NCBI RefSeq assembly: GCF_005503555.1
Contig: NZ_SCNG01000006.1
Location: 62,001 to 126,000 of the forward strand
Source: Rudaea sp. 3F27F6
GTDB lineage: Bacteria > Pseudomonadota > Gammaproteobacteria > Xanthomonadales > Rhodanobacteraceae
Direction of reading: 5' to 3'
DNA length: 64,000 nucleotides
In this document: positions 45,999 through 54,215 of the stretch, piece after piece
How the letters are laid out: each line of letters opens with the position of its first letter
How positions within the stretch are numbered: the stretch's first letter is position 1
Made by a program: the position numbers and the translations under genes
The notes under the pieces: model-generated
Database searches by the model: none
The model's input: only the letters and a program-made list of their open reading frames with translations
What the model was told of the DNA's origin: nothing

Positions 45999-47476
45999 AC
46001 GCGCTCAAACCCCTGCTGCGCACGCTCGCGCTCGCCGCAGCGACGGCGGCCTTCGCCGGCTGTTCGTTCGCGCCGAACTACGAAAAGCCCACGACCGACG
46101 TGGCCGACACCTACAAAGAAATCGGCCCGTGGAAGAACGCGGCGCCGTCCGACCAACTCGAGCGCGGCGACTGGTGGCGCGATTATCGCGACCCGACGCT
46201 CGCCGAACTCGAAGCGAAGATCGACGGCGCGAATGCCGATCTCGCCGTCGCCGCCGACCGCTACGACCAGGCGCGCGCTTATCTCGCGCAGACACGCAGC
46301 GGCGAGTTTCCCGAAATCAATGCCGCCGGCCTCGCCACGCGCAACCGCCAGTCCGATCACCGCGCGCTGCGCTCGGCTTCGCAGCCGGAGTACTACGGCG
46401 ACAATATCGTTGGCGCCGCCCTGAGTTACGAGCTCGATCTCTGGGGCCGCGTGCGCAACACGGTCGCCGCGGGCAAAGCAACGACGCAAGCCGCGGCGGC
46501 CGATCTCGCCTCGGTACGCCTGTCGTTGCACGCGCAACTCGCCGACGACTACATCGCACTGCGCGGACTCGATGCGCAGGAGAAACTTCTCGTCGATACC
46601 GCGCATGCCTACGAGGATGCGCTCAAGCTGACCCAGAGCCGCTTCGAGGGCGGCATCGCCTCGGGCCTCGACGTTGCGCGCGCGCAGACCCAGCTCGACG
46701 CGTCGCACGCACAGATCACCGACGTGCGTGCGCAGCGCGCGCTCTACGAACATGCGATCGCAAGTCTGGTCGGCGTGTCTGCGTCGAAATTCTCCTTGCC
46801 GGCGCAAGTGGTCGATCTGCCTTTGCCGGCAATTCCGGTCGCGCTGCCGTCGACCCTGCTCGAACGCCGCCCCGACGTCGCCGCGGCCGAACGCCGCGCC
46901 GCCGCGGCGAACGCGCTGATCGGCGTCGCCCGCGCCGCGTTCTTTCCGTCCATCAGCCTGACCGCGAGCGGCGGCTTCGAGAATACCGGGCATGCGGACT
47001 GGCTGACCGCGTCGAACGGCTTCTGGTCGATCGGCCCGCGCTTCTCGTTCGCCCTGTTCGACGCCGGCAAGCGCCACGCCATCGACGCGCAGGCGCATGC
47101 CGTGTTCAACGAAGCGGCCGACCGCTACCGCAGCACCACGCTGACCGCGTTCCGCGAGGTCGAGGACAATCTCGCCCTGCTGCATCTTCTCGACGAAGAA
47201 GCGAAGCAGGAAAACGCCGCAGTCGCCTCGGCGCAGAACACTCTGCATCTGGCGATGGACCGCTACGAAAACGGCGCAGTGAATTATCTCGATGTGGTCG
47301 CCTCGCAGACCGCGGCATTGCAGGCGCAGCGCACCCTGCTCGTCCTCCATGACCGCCAGTTGCGCGCCAGCGTCGGCCTGATCCGTGCGATCGGCGGCGG
47401 CTGGTCGGACGCTGAGATGCCGAAAGACCTGAGCGCGGAACTGGCCCACGCCGGCACAGCGACAAAGGCCGAATGA
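45995..47476 (+). CDS. RND efflux outer-membrane channel lipoprotein (NodT family)
   Basis: A 493-residue TolC-like channel. Signal peptide with lipobox AFAGCSFAPNY; the first repeat has DWWRDYRDPTLAELEAKI and the second LLERRPDVAAAERRA. It completes the second tripartite pump of the window. It converges with porin B at 47498 (21-base gap). The start overlaps the adaptor's stop, indicating translational coupling. Confidence 0.92.
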   Translation: MNALKPLLRTLALAAATAAFAGCSFAPNYEKPTTDVADTYKEIGPWKNAAPSDQLERGDWWRDYRDPTLAELEAKIDGANADLAVAADRYDQARAYLAQTRSGEFPEINAAGLATRNRQSDHRALRSASQPEYYGDNIVGAALSYELDLWGRVRNTVAAGKATTQAAAADLASVRLSLHAQLADDYIALRGLDAQEKLLVDTAHAYEDALKLTQSRFEGGIASGLDVARAQTQLDASHAQITDVRAQRALYEHAIASLVGVSASKFSLPAQVVDLPLPAIPVALPSTLLERRPDVAAAERRAAAANALIGVARAAFFPSISLTASGGFENTGHADWLTASNGFWSIGPRFSFALFDAGKRHAIDAQAHAVFNEAADRYRSTTLTAFREVEDNLALLHLLDEEAKQENAAVASAQNTLHLAMDRYENGAVNYLDVVASQTAALQAQRTLLVLHDRQLRASVGLIRAIGGGWSDAEMPKDLSAELAHAGTATKAE

Positions 47477-47497
47477 ACGCCGCTCGGGCCGCGGCGC

Positions 47498-48886
47498 TCA
47501 GAAACGAAAGCGCATGCCGACCATCGGGCTGAGATTGGAATGGTGCAGATAGCCTGACGCCTGCCCACCCGCCGCCTTGGAATACATCGCGCCTCCGTAC
47601 ACATCGAAGCGCTTGCTCAAACGATAGTCCGCCACCGCCGAATAAGCATCGTAGGTGCCGCTGCATGTCGGCACGCTCGTGTCCGAACAGGACTTCACCC
47701 CGTAGCTGTTCTGGTCGTAGTGATAGAACGCGCCGGTGATGTCGAAGTCGTTCGTGATCCGATACTTCAGCCCGCCCCATGAAGCCTGCAGCACCTTGGG
47801 CCGCGGAAACGCGGCGTTGTTGCTGAAGCTGAAAAAGTAGCCGCCGAGACCGGTGAATCCCGCCGCGAGCGGATTCGACGGATTCTCGTAGCGGATGTGC
47901 TCGTAGCCGAGGAACGCCTTGATTGCGCCAATGAGGTAACTCCCGGCCAACGTGTACGACGTGTTGTCGGAAATCGTCGCTGCGAGCGAATCCTGCGGTG
48001 CGGTAGTGGCCTGCGCCGGACTCAGCGAAGCGGCACTGATCGCATCATCCTTGTGCCCGTAAATGCCGTCGACCGAGAGTCCCGCATAGTCGAAACCGAT
48101 ATCGCCTTGCCAGGCCTTGCCCGGACTGCTGTCGGTCTTGCCGGGCTGATAGAGAACGCCGGCACGGAAACCGTCCTGCTTGTAGAAATACTTCAGCGAA
48201 CCGTCGAGGCGCGCGTCCTGCGTCGCGCCCATGCCGGCGACGACGCCCGACAGGCCGATCACCGAAAACGCGTACGAGCCGCCCATCGGGTCGTACTTGA
48301 GAATATTGTCGAGCAACAGCGTGTTGTTGCGGCCGACGGTCAGCGTGCCCCAGGTGGGCGAACTCAAGCCGGCCACGGCCGGCCCGTTGAAAATCTGGCC
48401 GGCACGCGAGCTGTCGCCTGCGGAAGTCTGGTCCGCCAATGCCTTGCCGTTGTTGTGCGCGAGCGACGCAAGCGCGTCGGCGAGGCGCCCGGACTGCGGA
48501 TCGAAGCCCATCTCCACGTCGAACACGAACGACAGATCGTCGGTCAGCGCTTCATTGCCGCGCAGTCCAAGCTTGGATTGGCTCAGCCCGTTCGGCGCGA
48601 CCGACGTGATCGACTTGTTGCTGTTCTTCGCAATCAGGTATTGCACGCCGACGAACCAGTCCTGACTCAGCGGCGCACCGTGCGACTGATAGGCGACGCC
48701 GATGTCGAACGCGCCGTAGAGCGTGATTCCGTTCCAGGTCAGGCTGTCGTCCGCATGCGCCACGCCGGCCCAAGCGCACACAAGCAAGGCCAGTCCGGCG
48801 GCGATGCGCCGTCGCGCAAGAATCAATCGGGAAGCCGGCGTGCGAATGGTTCGGGCAAATCCGGCGCTGCGGGCGTAGGTGACCAT
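47498..48886 (-). CDS. Gram-negative porin, paralogue B
   Basis: A 462-residue outer-membrane porin. The signal peptide ends GVAHADDS and the mature N-terminus is LTWNGITLYGAFDIGVAYQS. Shared blocks with porin A are NSNKSITSV, GGSYAFSVIGLSG, YENPSNPLAAGF and DVYGGAMYSKA; the chain ends GMRFRF with terminal Phe. ATG 48886 has a TGGAG ribosome site; the open frame continues 13 residues upstream without support. The porins flank the two-component/RND block, suggesting duplication of an outer-membrane gene around an efflux cassette. Confidence 0.91.
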   Translation of the reverse strand: MVTYARSAGFARTIRTPASRLILARRRIAAGLALLVCAWAGVAHADDSLTWNGITLYGAFDIGVAYQSHGAPLSQDWFVGVQYLIAKNSNKSITSVAPNGLSQSKLGLRGNEALTDDLSFVFDVEMGFDPQSGRLADALASLAHNNGKALADQTSAGDSSRAGQIFNGPAVAGLSSPTWGTLTVGRNNTLLLDNILKYDPMGGSYAFSVIGLSGVVAGMGATQDARLDGSLKYFYKQDGFRAGVLYQPGKTDSSPGKAWQGDIGFDYAGLSVDGIYGHKDDAISAASLSPAQATTAPQDSLAATISDNTSYTLAGSYLIGAIKAFLGYEHIRYENPSNPLAAGFTGLGGYFFSFSNNAAFPRPKVLQASWGGLKYRITNDFDITGAFYHYDQNSYGVKSCSDTSVPTCSGTYDAYSAVADYRLSKRFDVYGGAMYSKAAGGQASGYLHHSNLSPMVGMRFRF

Positions 48887-49379
48887 CTGGCGGCTCCAGG
48901 AATCGTCTTCGCGCAAACAATGCAAAAGCCGTGCGCGCGAACCGCATTAGCATGCGATCTGCGGCGGCATTCGTTGCTGACTCTCCCCGCGCCGAGTGGA
49001 CGATATCCATGCGATATAGTCAAGGAAACACATCGGATTTCTCGACACCAACGAAGGCATGCTGCGGTGCAGAAAAAGATTCCTATCCGGCGCGGCGTTT
49101 CTCACGAACGAAAAATTTCTGCGCGAATCGGCATCATGCCTGTAAGGAAATTCGCGCGAAGGCCGTCTTATCGTTGAACGCAGCGCAACATCGATTTGTC
49201 TTGCCTGCGCCACAGCCGGGTCATAACGTAGGGAAAGGAAGAGCCAAGGCACCGCGATGCGGTTTTTTTACGCATGCCTTATGACTTTTCCCTCACAACG
49301 ATATGCACCGGTCGAAGCGCCGAACCAAGGCGCCAATGCAGTCGCCGTAAAAACTTTCACCCACGCAACGGAGCACACC
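48887..49379. other. Divergent non-coding region before the RiPP operon
   Basis: Nearly 500 bases with no supported gene. It must hold promoters for porin B and for the cysteine-repeat precursor. A short intrinsic terminator on the plus strand (ACCGC-GAT-GCGGT then seven T, 49251-49269) lies 110 bases before the precursor start and may be a leader attenuator. No ECF sigma or anti-sigma gene, common near bufferin operons, is present in this window. Confidence 0.5.
49251..49269 (+). terminator. Short hairpin with T run in the precursor leader
   Basis: ACCGC (49251-49255) pairs with GCGGT (49259-49263) around GAT, followed immediately by a run of seven T. No plus-strand gene ends nearby except the channel gene 1.8 kb upstream, so this may terminate a leader transcript or small RNA ahead of the precursor gene. 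Confidence 0.45.
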
Positions 49380-49766
49380 ATGACCAACAAACTGATCAAA
49401 CCGCTGACCCTCGCCATCGGCACGGGCCTCGTCGGCTCGCTCGCGCTCGTCCAGATCGCCCAGGCGAATCCGACCTTCCAGATGAACAGCCTGGTCGCGG
49501 GCTACGCCCTCGCCGGCACCGAAGGCAAGTGCGGCGAAGGCAAGTGCGGCGCCACCAAGGGCAAGAAGTGCACGGAGATGCCGGACAAGGCCGCGCAGGA
49601 CAAGTGCGTCGCCGAAGCGCACGCCGACAAGGCGAAGGGCAAGGAAGGCTCCTGCTCTGCCGACAAGAAGGGCAAGGAAGGTTCTTGCAGCGCGGACAAG
49701 AAGGGCAAAGAAGGTTCCTGCTCCGCTGACAAAAAGGGCAAGGAAGGCTCCTGCAGCGGCCACTGA
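49380..49766 (+). CDS. Cysteine-repeat RiPP precursor (HvfA/bufferin type)
   Basis: A 128-residue exported precursor peptide. ATG 49380 has GGAG six bases upstream; a signal peptide (cleavage near Ala29) is followed by [10 protein letters not shown] (residues 48-57), the motif modified in HvfA-type metallophores. Further cysteines are at 64 and 76. The C-terminus is an unusual array of an 11-residue unit [11 protein letters not shown] repeated from residue 86 (cysteines 92, 103, 114, 125), the last copy ending SCSGH. In known systems an MNIO enzyme converts such cysteines to copper-binding heterocycles (oxazolone-thioamide or thiooxazole). The MNIO gene begins five bases after the stop. Here the EGSC array is the departure: whether those cysteines are modified or only bind metal is unknown. 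Confidence 0.85.
   Translation: MTNKLIKPLTLAIGTGLVGSLALVQIAQANPTFQMNSLVAGYALAGTEGKCGEGKCGATKGKKCTEMPDKAAQDKCVAEAHADKAKGKEGSCSADKKGKEGSCSADKKGKEGSCSADKKGKEGSCSGH
49635..49763 (+). repeat. 33-bp tandem repeat encoding [11 protein letters not shown] units
   Basis: Three full units and a fourth truncated unit of 33 bases in frame. Third positions vary between units (for example TCC TGC TCT, TCT TGC AGC, TCC TGC TCC), so the protein repeat is kept by selection or is old enough to have drifted at silent sites. Tandem copies can expand or shrink by slippage, so copy number may differ between strains. Confidence 0.9.
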
Positions 49767-49771
49767 GTACG

Positions 49772-50674
49772 ATGCTTCGTCCAGCCGCCATCCATGGCGC
49801 CGGACTCGGCCTGCGGCGGTCCCTACTGGGGCCGCTGCAGGACTGGCGAGCGGCGCAAGAACGCGACGCCGACGCTGCGGGCGCGATCGATTTCTTCGAG
49901 GTCGCGCCGGAGAACTGGATCAACGTCGGCGGCCGGCTCGGCAAGACGTTCCGTTCATTCACGGAGCGATTTCCTTTCGTCTGTCACGGCCTGTCGCTGT
50001 CGCTCGGCGGCCCCGCGCCGCTCGACGAAACGCTGCTGCACAAGATCCGCCGTCTGCTCGATGAGCACGGCATCGCCACTTACAGCGAACACCTTTCGTA
50101 CTGTTCCGACGACGGTCATCTCTACGACCTGCTGCCGATTCCGTTCACGCAAAGCGCGATCGATTATGTCGCCGCGCGCATCCGTCAGGCGCAGGACATC
50201 CTAGGCCGGCGCATCGCAATCGAGAACGTGTCGTCCTACGCCACGCCGGGCCAGGAAATGAGCGAGATCGATTTCACCAACGCCGTGCTGCGCGCCGCCG
50301 ACTGCGACCTGCTGCTCGACGTCAACAACGTCTACGTCAACAGCGTGAATCACCGCTACGACGCGAAGGCGTTCATCGATGCGGTGCCGGCCGAACGCGT
50401 CGCCTACATGCACATCGCCGGTCACTATGACGAAGCGCCCGACCTGATCGTCGACAGCCACGCCGCTGCGGTGATCGACCCGGTCTGGAATCTGCTCGAT
50501 CACGCCTACGCGCATTGCGGAGTGAAGCCGACCTTGCTCGAACGCGATTTCCGTTTTCCTCCGCTGGCCGAACTGCTCGGCGAGCTCGAACACATTCGCG
50601 CCATCCAACTGCCACGTTCACCCGCAGCGTCTGCACCGCCGCGCCGGGAAAACGCCGCGCGCAGCGCGCGCTGA
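49772..50674 (+). CDS. MNIO (DUF692) multinuclear iron oxidase, HvfB/BufB type
   Basis: A 300-residue TIM-barrel enzyme of the multinuclear non-heme iron oxidase family. Candidate metal ligands appear in the usual order: Glu43/Glu47 in FEVAPENWI, His72 in CHGLSLSLG, Glu106-His107 in SEHLSY, Glu151-Asn152 in AIENVSS, Asn185-Asn186 in [10 protein letters not shown], His214 and His218 in MHIAGHY, Asp228/His230 in VDSH and Glu257 in LERDF. It should oxidise precursor cysteines using iron and oxygen. It begins five bases after the precursor, without a clear own ribosome site, suggesting coupling. The C-terminal tail is Arg/Ala-rich and poorly conserved. Confidence 0.93.
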   Translation: MLRPAAIHGAGLGLRRSLLGPLQDWRAAQERDADAAGAIDFFEVAPENWINVGGRLGKTFRSFTERFPFVCHGLSLSLGGPAPLDETLLHKIRRLLDEHGIATYSEHLSYCSDDGHLYDLLPIPFTQSAIDYVAARIRQAQDILGRRIAIENVSSYATPGQEMSEIDFTNAVLRAADCDLLLDVNNVYVNSVNHRYDAKAFIDAVPAERVAYMHIAGHYDEAPDLIVDSHAAAVIDPVWNLLDHAYAHCGVKPTLLERDFRFPPLAELLGELEHIRAIQLPRSPAASAPPRRENAARSAR

Positions 50675-50708
50675 AAGCGCGGCATTCGACCGTAACCGCA
50701 CAATCCCC

Positions 50709-51473
50709 ATGCTCGATCTGAACGCGACGCAGTCCCTGCAATACCGCTTCACCGCGCATCTGCGCGATCCCGCGCGCGCGTCCGCGCCGGCCGGGATCGA
50801 GGACCGCCGCCTGGAGGTGTATCGCGACCTGGTCTACGCGAACATGGAGAGTTTCATCTCGTCGAACTTTCCGATCATCCGCAGCCTGTACGCCGATGCC
50901 GAATGGGAAGTCCTCGCCCGCGCATTCCTGCGCGAGCATCGCTGCCATACGCCGCTGTTTCCCGAATTCGGCCGCGAATTCCTGCGCTGGCTGGAAACGC
51001 GGCAGGCGCAGGGACACGACGATCCGCCGTTCCTGCTCGAACTCGCGCACTACGAATGGGCGGAACTCGCACTGTCGCTCGATGAGGCGGATATCGGCGC
51101 GGTGCCGCACGATCCCGCGGGCGATCCGCTCGTCGGCATTCCCGTGATCTCGCCGCTCGCCTGTGTGCTCGCCTATCGCTTTCCGGTACACCATATTTCG
51201 GCGGACTGGCGTCCCGCCGAAGCCCCCGCCGAGCCGACCCTGCTCCTGCTTGTGCGCAACCGCGACGACATGGTGCGCTTCCACGAGATCAACGCGCTCA
51301 GCGCGCTGCTGATCGAACGCCTGCAGCAGAACCAGACGGCGAGCGGAGCCGAATGTCTCGATGCGCTGCTTGCCGGCTACGATCCTGCCACCGCCGAGAA
51401 CTTGCGTCCTGCCGGTATAGCCGTCCTGCACGAACTGCGGGAACACGAAGCGATTCTCGGCACGCGGCTTTGA
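50709..51473 (+). CDS. DUF2063 partner protein of the MNIO enzyme (HvfC/BufC type)
   Basis: A 254-residue protein of the DUF2063 family; these bind the precursor leader and present it to the MNIO enzyme. The N-terminal helical region carries RRLEVYRDLVYANMES and the conserved FPIIRSLYADAEWEVLARAF. Then come LARAFLREHRCHTPLF, the LLELAHYEWAELAL segment, and a C-terminal alpha/beta winged-helix-like domain (VLAYRFPVHHISADW). Third gene of the operon, 34 bases after the MNIO gene. Confidence 0.9.
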   Translation: MLDLNATQSLQYRFTAHLRDPARASAPAGIEDRRLEVYRDLVYANMESFISSNFPIIRSLYADAEWEVLARAFLREHRCHTPLFPEFGREFLRWLETRQAQGHDDPPFLLELAHYEWAELALSLDEADIGAVPHDPAGDPLVGIPVISPLACVLAYRFPVHHISADWRPAEAPAEPTLLLLVRNRDDMVRFHEINALSALLIERLQQNQTASGAECLDALLAGYDPATAENLRPAGIAVLHELREHEAILGTRL

Positions 51474-51589
51474 GTTTCACAGCCTGCCGTTTGCCTCGGC
51501 TTGGATAACGACGCAAGGCGGCGTTTTTTCGTGTAAGGATCGGCGTTCGGCTTCGTCCAATCCCCAACTCGTACACAAGGAACGCTGCC

Positions 51590-52243
51590 GTGACCAATCT
51601 GATTTCTGTCTGGGAATCGCTTACCGCACGCCTGCGCGGCGTCGGCGAATCGCTGCCACCGCTCGTGCTGCGCCTGATCATGGCCTGGGAATTCTGGGAA
51701 TCGGGCTCGGAAAAATATTTGGGCGACAACTGGTTCACCGATATCCAGTCGAAGTTCCCGTTTCCGTTCAGCGCGATCCCCGCTGACATCAGTTGGGCTT
51801 TGGCGACCTATCTCGAACTTGGCGGCGCGGTATTGCTTCTGTTCGGCCTGTTCACGCGCTTTGCCGCCTACAGCCTGATCGTACTGACCTTCGTCGCGAC
51901 CGCCGCAGTGCACTGGCCCGACATGATTTCGATGTGGAGCGATCTGGCCAAGGGCTATGCGATCACCGACATGGGCCATGGCAACTTCAAGCTGCCGCTG
52001 CTGTTCGTCGTCATGTTGCTGCCGATCGTTTTTTCCGGCCCGGGCAAGATCAGTCTCGATCACCTGCTCTCGCGCATCTTGCGTTCCGGGAAAAATATCC
52101 CGCCCGTTGCCGACGCCTACGCCTGGGCTCTGGCCAGTCTCGCTCTGGCGATCCCATTCCTCTTGTTGACTCCCTTTTTCGGCGCGACCTTGCTGCTTAT
52201 CGCTATCGCGCTGGGCCTGTTCGGTCGGTTCGCGCGCGCGTGA
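51590..52243 (+). CDS. DoxX-family membrane protein
   Basis: A 217-residue membrane protein with four hydrophobic segments. The DoxX signature lies near LPPLVLRLIMAWEFWESGSEKYLG and LGGAVLLLFGLFTRFAAYSL. The GTG at 51590 is supported by AAGGA nine bases upstream. DoxX proteins often accompany bufferin/HvfA operons; they are thought to act in redox or quinone chemistry at the membrane. The 116-base gap before it contains a weak dyad ending in six T (about 51508-51530), so part of the transcription may stop there. Confidence 0.82.
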   Translation: MTNLISVWESLTARLRGVGESLPPLVLRLIMAWEFWESGSEKYLGDNWFTDIQSKFPFPFSAIPADISWALATYLELGGAVLLLFGLFTRFAAYSLIVLTFVATAAVHWPDMISMWSDLAKGYAITDMGHGNFKLPLLFVVMLLPIVFSGPGKISLDHLLSRILRSGKNIPPVADAYAWALASLALAIPFLLLTPFFGATLLLIAIALGLFGRFARA

Positions 52244-52250
52244 CGCGGCC

Positions 52251-52715
52251 ATGTCCGAACATTCCACCGACGCAACGACGCCGCGCAGCCATCCGCTGCG
52301 CGAAGGGGTTCGCCGCAATGCGGTGGCCCTGATCAGTCTCACCGTCGCCCTGTTCGCCACGAGCTACAACACGTGGCGCAACCAAACGACCGAGGCGCAC
52401 CGCAACGTGCGCGAAGCATCGTTCAAGCTGCTCGAAGCCTGCGGCGAACTGCAGCAGCTCGCGCAGCACCGCTACTACGGCGGCGATCACTCGCAGATGA
52501 ACTGGATCGCCGGCTGGGGCAAGGCCACGCTGATCCGCGATATGGCGCCGCTCGTGTCGCCGGCGACACAGGCGCACGCCGACACGCTGTTCGCGGTATG
52601 GAAGGAAAATGCCGGCGAACTCGAAAGCGGCAAGGGCAACTCGGAACAGGCCGTCGAATCCGCACTCGATGCGGTCGCCGACGCGGCGCGGGCGGAGTTG
52701 CTGGCTTTGCATTAG
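52251..52715 (+). CDS. Uncharacterised membrane-anchored protein, last in the RiPP operon
   Basis: A 154-residue protein I do not recognise. One membrane segment (about residues 25-42, [18 protein letters not shown]) leads to a predominantly helical soluble domain with [18 protein letters not shown] and a C-terminal Ala/Glu-rich helix. It starts 7 bases after the DoxX stop, so it is probably co-transcribed. The hydrophobic segment is preceded by basic residues, consistent with an anchored periplasmic or cytoplasmic domain. No function can be assigned. Confidence 0.6.
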   Translation: MSEHSTDATTPRSHPLREGVRRNAVALISLTVALFATSYNTWRNQTTEAHRNVREASFKLLEACGELQQLAQHRYYGGDHSQMNWIAGWGKATLIRDMAPLVSPATQAHADTLFAVWKENAGELESGKGNSEQAVESALDAVADAARAELLALH

Positions 52716-52785
52716 CCGCTCGCGCTCGTTGCAGGCCTCGATCCATCGGATTGAGATCGCCGACGCGGGCACGTATGCTGCGGCC

Positions 52786-53418
52786 ATGTCTGCAACCAGC
52801 ACTATCAAATACGCCGAGCGTTTCCGCGGCTTTCTTCCGGTCGTCGTCGACGTCGAGACCGGCGGTTTCGACAACGAGCGCGACGCGCTGCTCGAGATCG
52901 CCGCGGTCGTCGTGCGCATGGACGAGACCGGCATCGTGCATCCCGATCCGGCCGTGTCCACGCACGTCGTGCCGTTTCCGGGCGCGAACATCGATCCGCG
53001 CGCACTCGAAATAACCGGCATCGACCCGACTCATCCGTTCCGCGCGGCGGTCGAGGAGCGCGAAGCGCTCGATCTGATCTTCCGCCCGATCCGCCGCGCC
53101 CTGCGCGAGTACGAATGCTCGCGCGCGGTGCTCGTCGGCCACAACGCCTCGTTCGACCTCGGCTTTCTCAACGCCGCGATCCGCCGCACCGGCTACAAGC
53201 GCAGTCCGTTCCACCTGTTCAGTTGCTTCGACACGGCCACGCTAGGCGGCCTCGCCTACGGCCAAACCGTGCTGAGCCGCGCGGTGCAGGCGGCCGGCTT
53301 CGAGTGGAACGAGAACGAGGCGCATTCGGCCGTCTACGACGCCGAGCGCACCTCGCTGCTGTTCTGCGACATCGTCAACCGCTGGCGGACGATGAGCGAG
53401 GCCTGCGCTACGCGTTAG
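52786..53418 (+). CDS. rnt: Ribonuclease T
   Basis: A 210-residue DEDD exonuclease that trims 3' ends of tRNA and other small RNAs. The three exo motifs are [22 protein letters not shown] and [11 protein letters not shown], including the catalytic Asp/Glu/Asp/His residues. The ATG at 52786 begins [16 protein letters not shown], matching the family start; upstream in-frame starts would add unrelated residues. Length fits. It follows the RiPP operon with a 70-base gap and is probably a separate unit. Confidence 0.93.
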   Translation: MSATSTIKYAERFRGFLPVVVDVETGGFDNERDALLEIAAVVVRMDETGIVHPDPAVSTHVVPFPGANIDPRALEITGIDPTHPFRAAVEEREALDLIFRPIRRALREYECSRAVLVGHNASFDLGFLNAAIRRTGYKRSPFHLFSCFDTATLGGLAYGQTVLSRAVQAAGFEWNENEAHSAVYDAERTSLLFCDIVNRWRTMSEACATR

Positions 53419-53470
53419 GTATTGCTAACATTCTGCATCGCAAACTGTTCTCTTTGCCGGAGGTTCGACC

Positions 53471-54088
53471 ATGACCCTGTCGCGAGAGCCGCGCCTGCAT
53501 CCCGTCGCGATCGCCGACCTGCGCCCGACCCAGATCACGGTCGGCATGCGCGAGGTCGAGGCCAAGCGCAAGAGCTGGAAAGATCATCCCGACTACAAGA
53601 AGGCGGAGTTCCTCGGCAAGCATCTGATCCCGGTCATCTGGGGACTGGATGAGCGCTACTACGTGATCGATCATCACCACCTGTCGCTCGCACTGCACAA
53701 GGAAGGCGTCAAGCACATCGCCGTCACCGTGGTCGCGGATCTGCGCCGGCTCGACGAAGAGGCGTTCTGGTTCAATCTCGACAACCGCGGCTGGATGCAC
53801 CCGTTCGATGCCAAGGGCCGACGCCGCGGCTACGAGGACGTGCCGAAGAAGATCATCGATCTGGTCGACGACCCCTACCGCAGCCTCGCCGGCGAACTGC
53901 GCCGCCTCGGCGGTTTCGCCAAGGACACGACGCCTTTCAGCGAATTCCTCTGGGCCGACTTCCTGCGCCGCAGGATCAAGCGCAAAGCCATCGAGGCGGA
54001 TTTCGACAAGGCGCTCGACAAGGCGCTCAAGCTCGCCAAGAGCGAAGACACCGACTACCTGCCCGGCTGGTGCGGACCGATCGTCTGA
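53471..54088 (+). CDS. ParB-like nuclease-domain protein
   Basis: A 205-residue protein of the ParBc_2 type. A short N-terminal segment (HPVAIADLRPTQITVGMREV) is followed by VIDHHHLSLALHKEGVKH, a ParB-fold histidine cluster, and a C-terminal helical region with DFLRRRIKRKAIE. Strong GGAGG ribosome site eight bases before the ATG. Not the chromosome-partition ParB: no parA neighbour and no helix-turn-helix is obvious. The function of such stand-alone proteins is unknown; some of this fold have nucleotide-hydrolysing activity. Confidence 0.8.
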   Translation: MTLSREPRLHPVAIADLRPTQITVGMREVEAKRKSWKDHPDYKKAEFLGKHLIPVIWGLDERYYVIDHHHLSLALHKEGVKHIAVTVVADLRRLDEEAFWFNLDNRGWMHPFDAKGRRRGYEDVPKKIIDLVDDPYRSLAGELRRLGGFAKDTTPFSEFLWADFLRRRIKRKAIEADFDKALDKALKLAKSEDTDYLPGWCGPIV

Positions 54089-54215
54089 GGCTGCGCTGCC
54101 GGCCGCATGCGGTCTTAGCTGAACGAAACCCGCACTGTCCGCCGCAGCGATGTCCGCGCCGCGCCATCGTCGGCGTTATTGGAGTTGCAGCATCCAATCA
54201 CTTGCGGAGAAATCC

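Noticed and set aside
49635-49763. Considered as a CRISPR or assembly artefact
   Set aside because: The 33-base units keep the reading frame, differ at silent sites and end in a natural stop within a complete operon.
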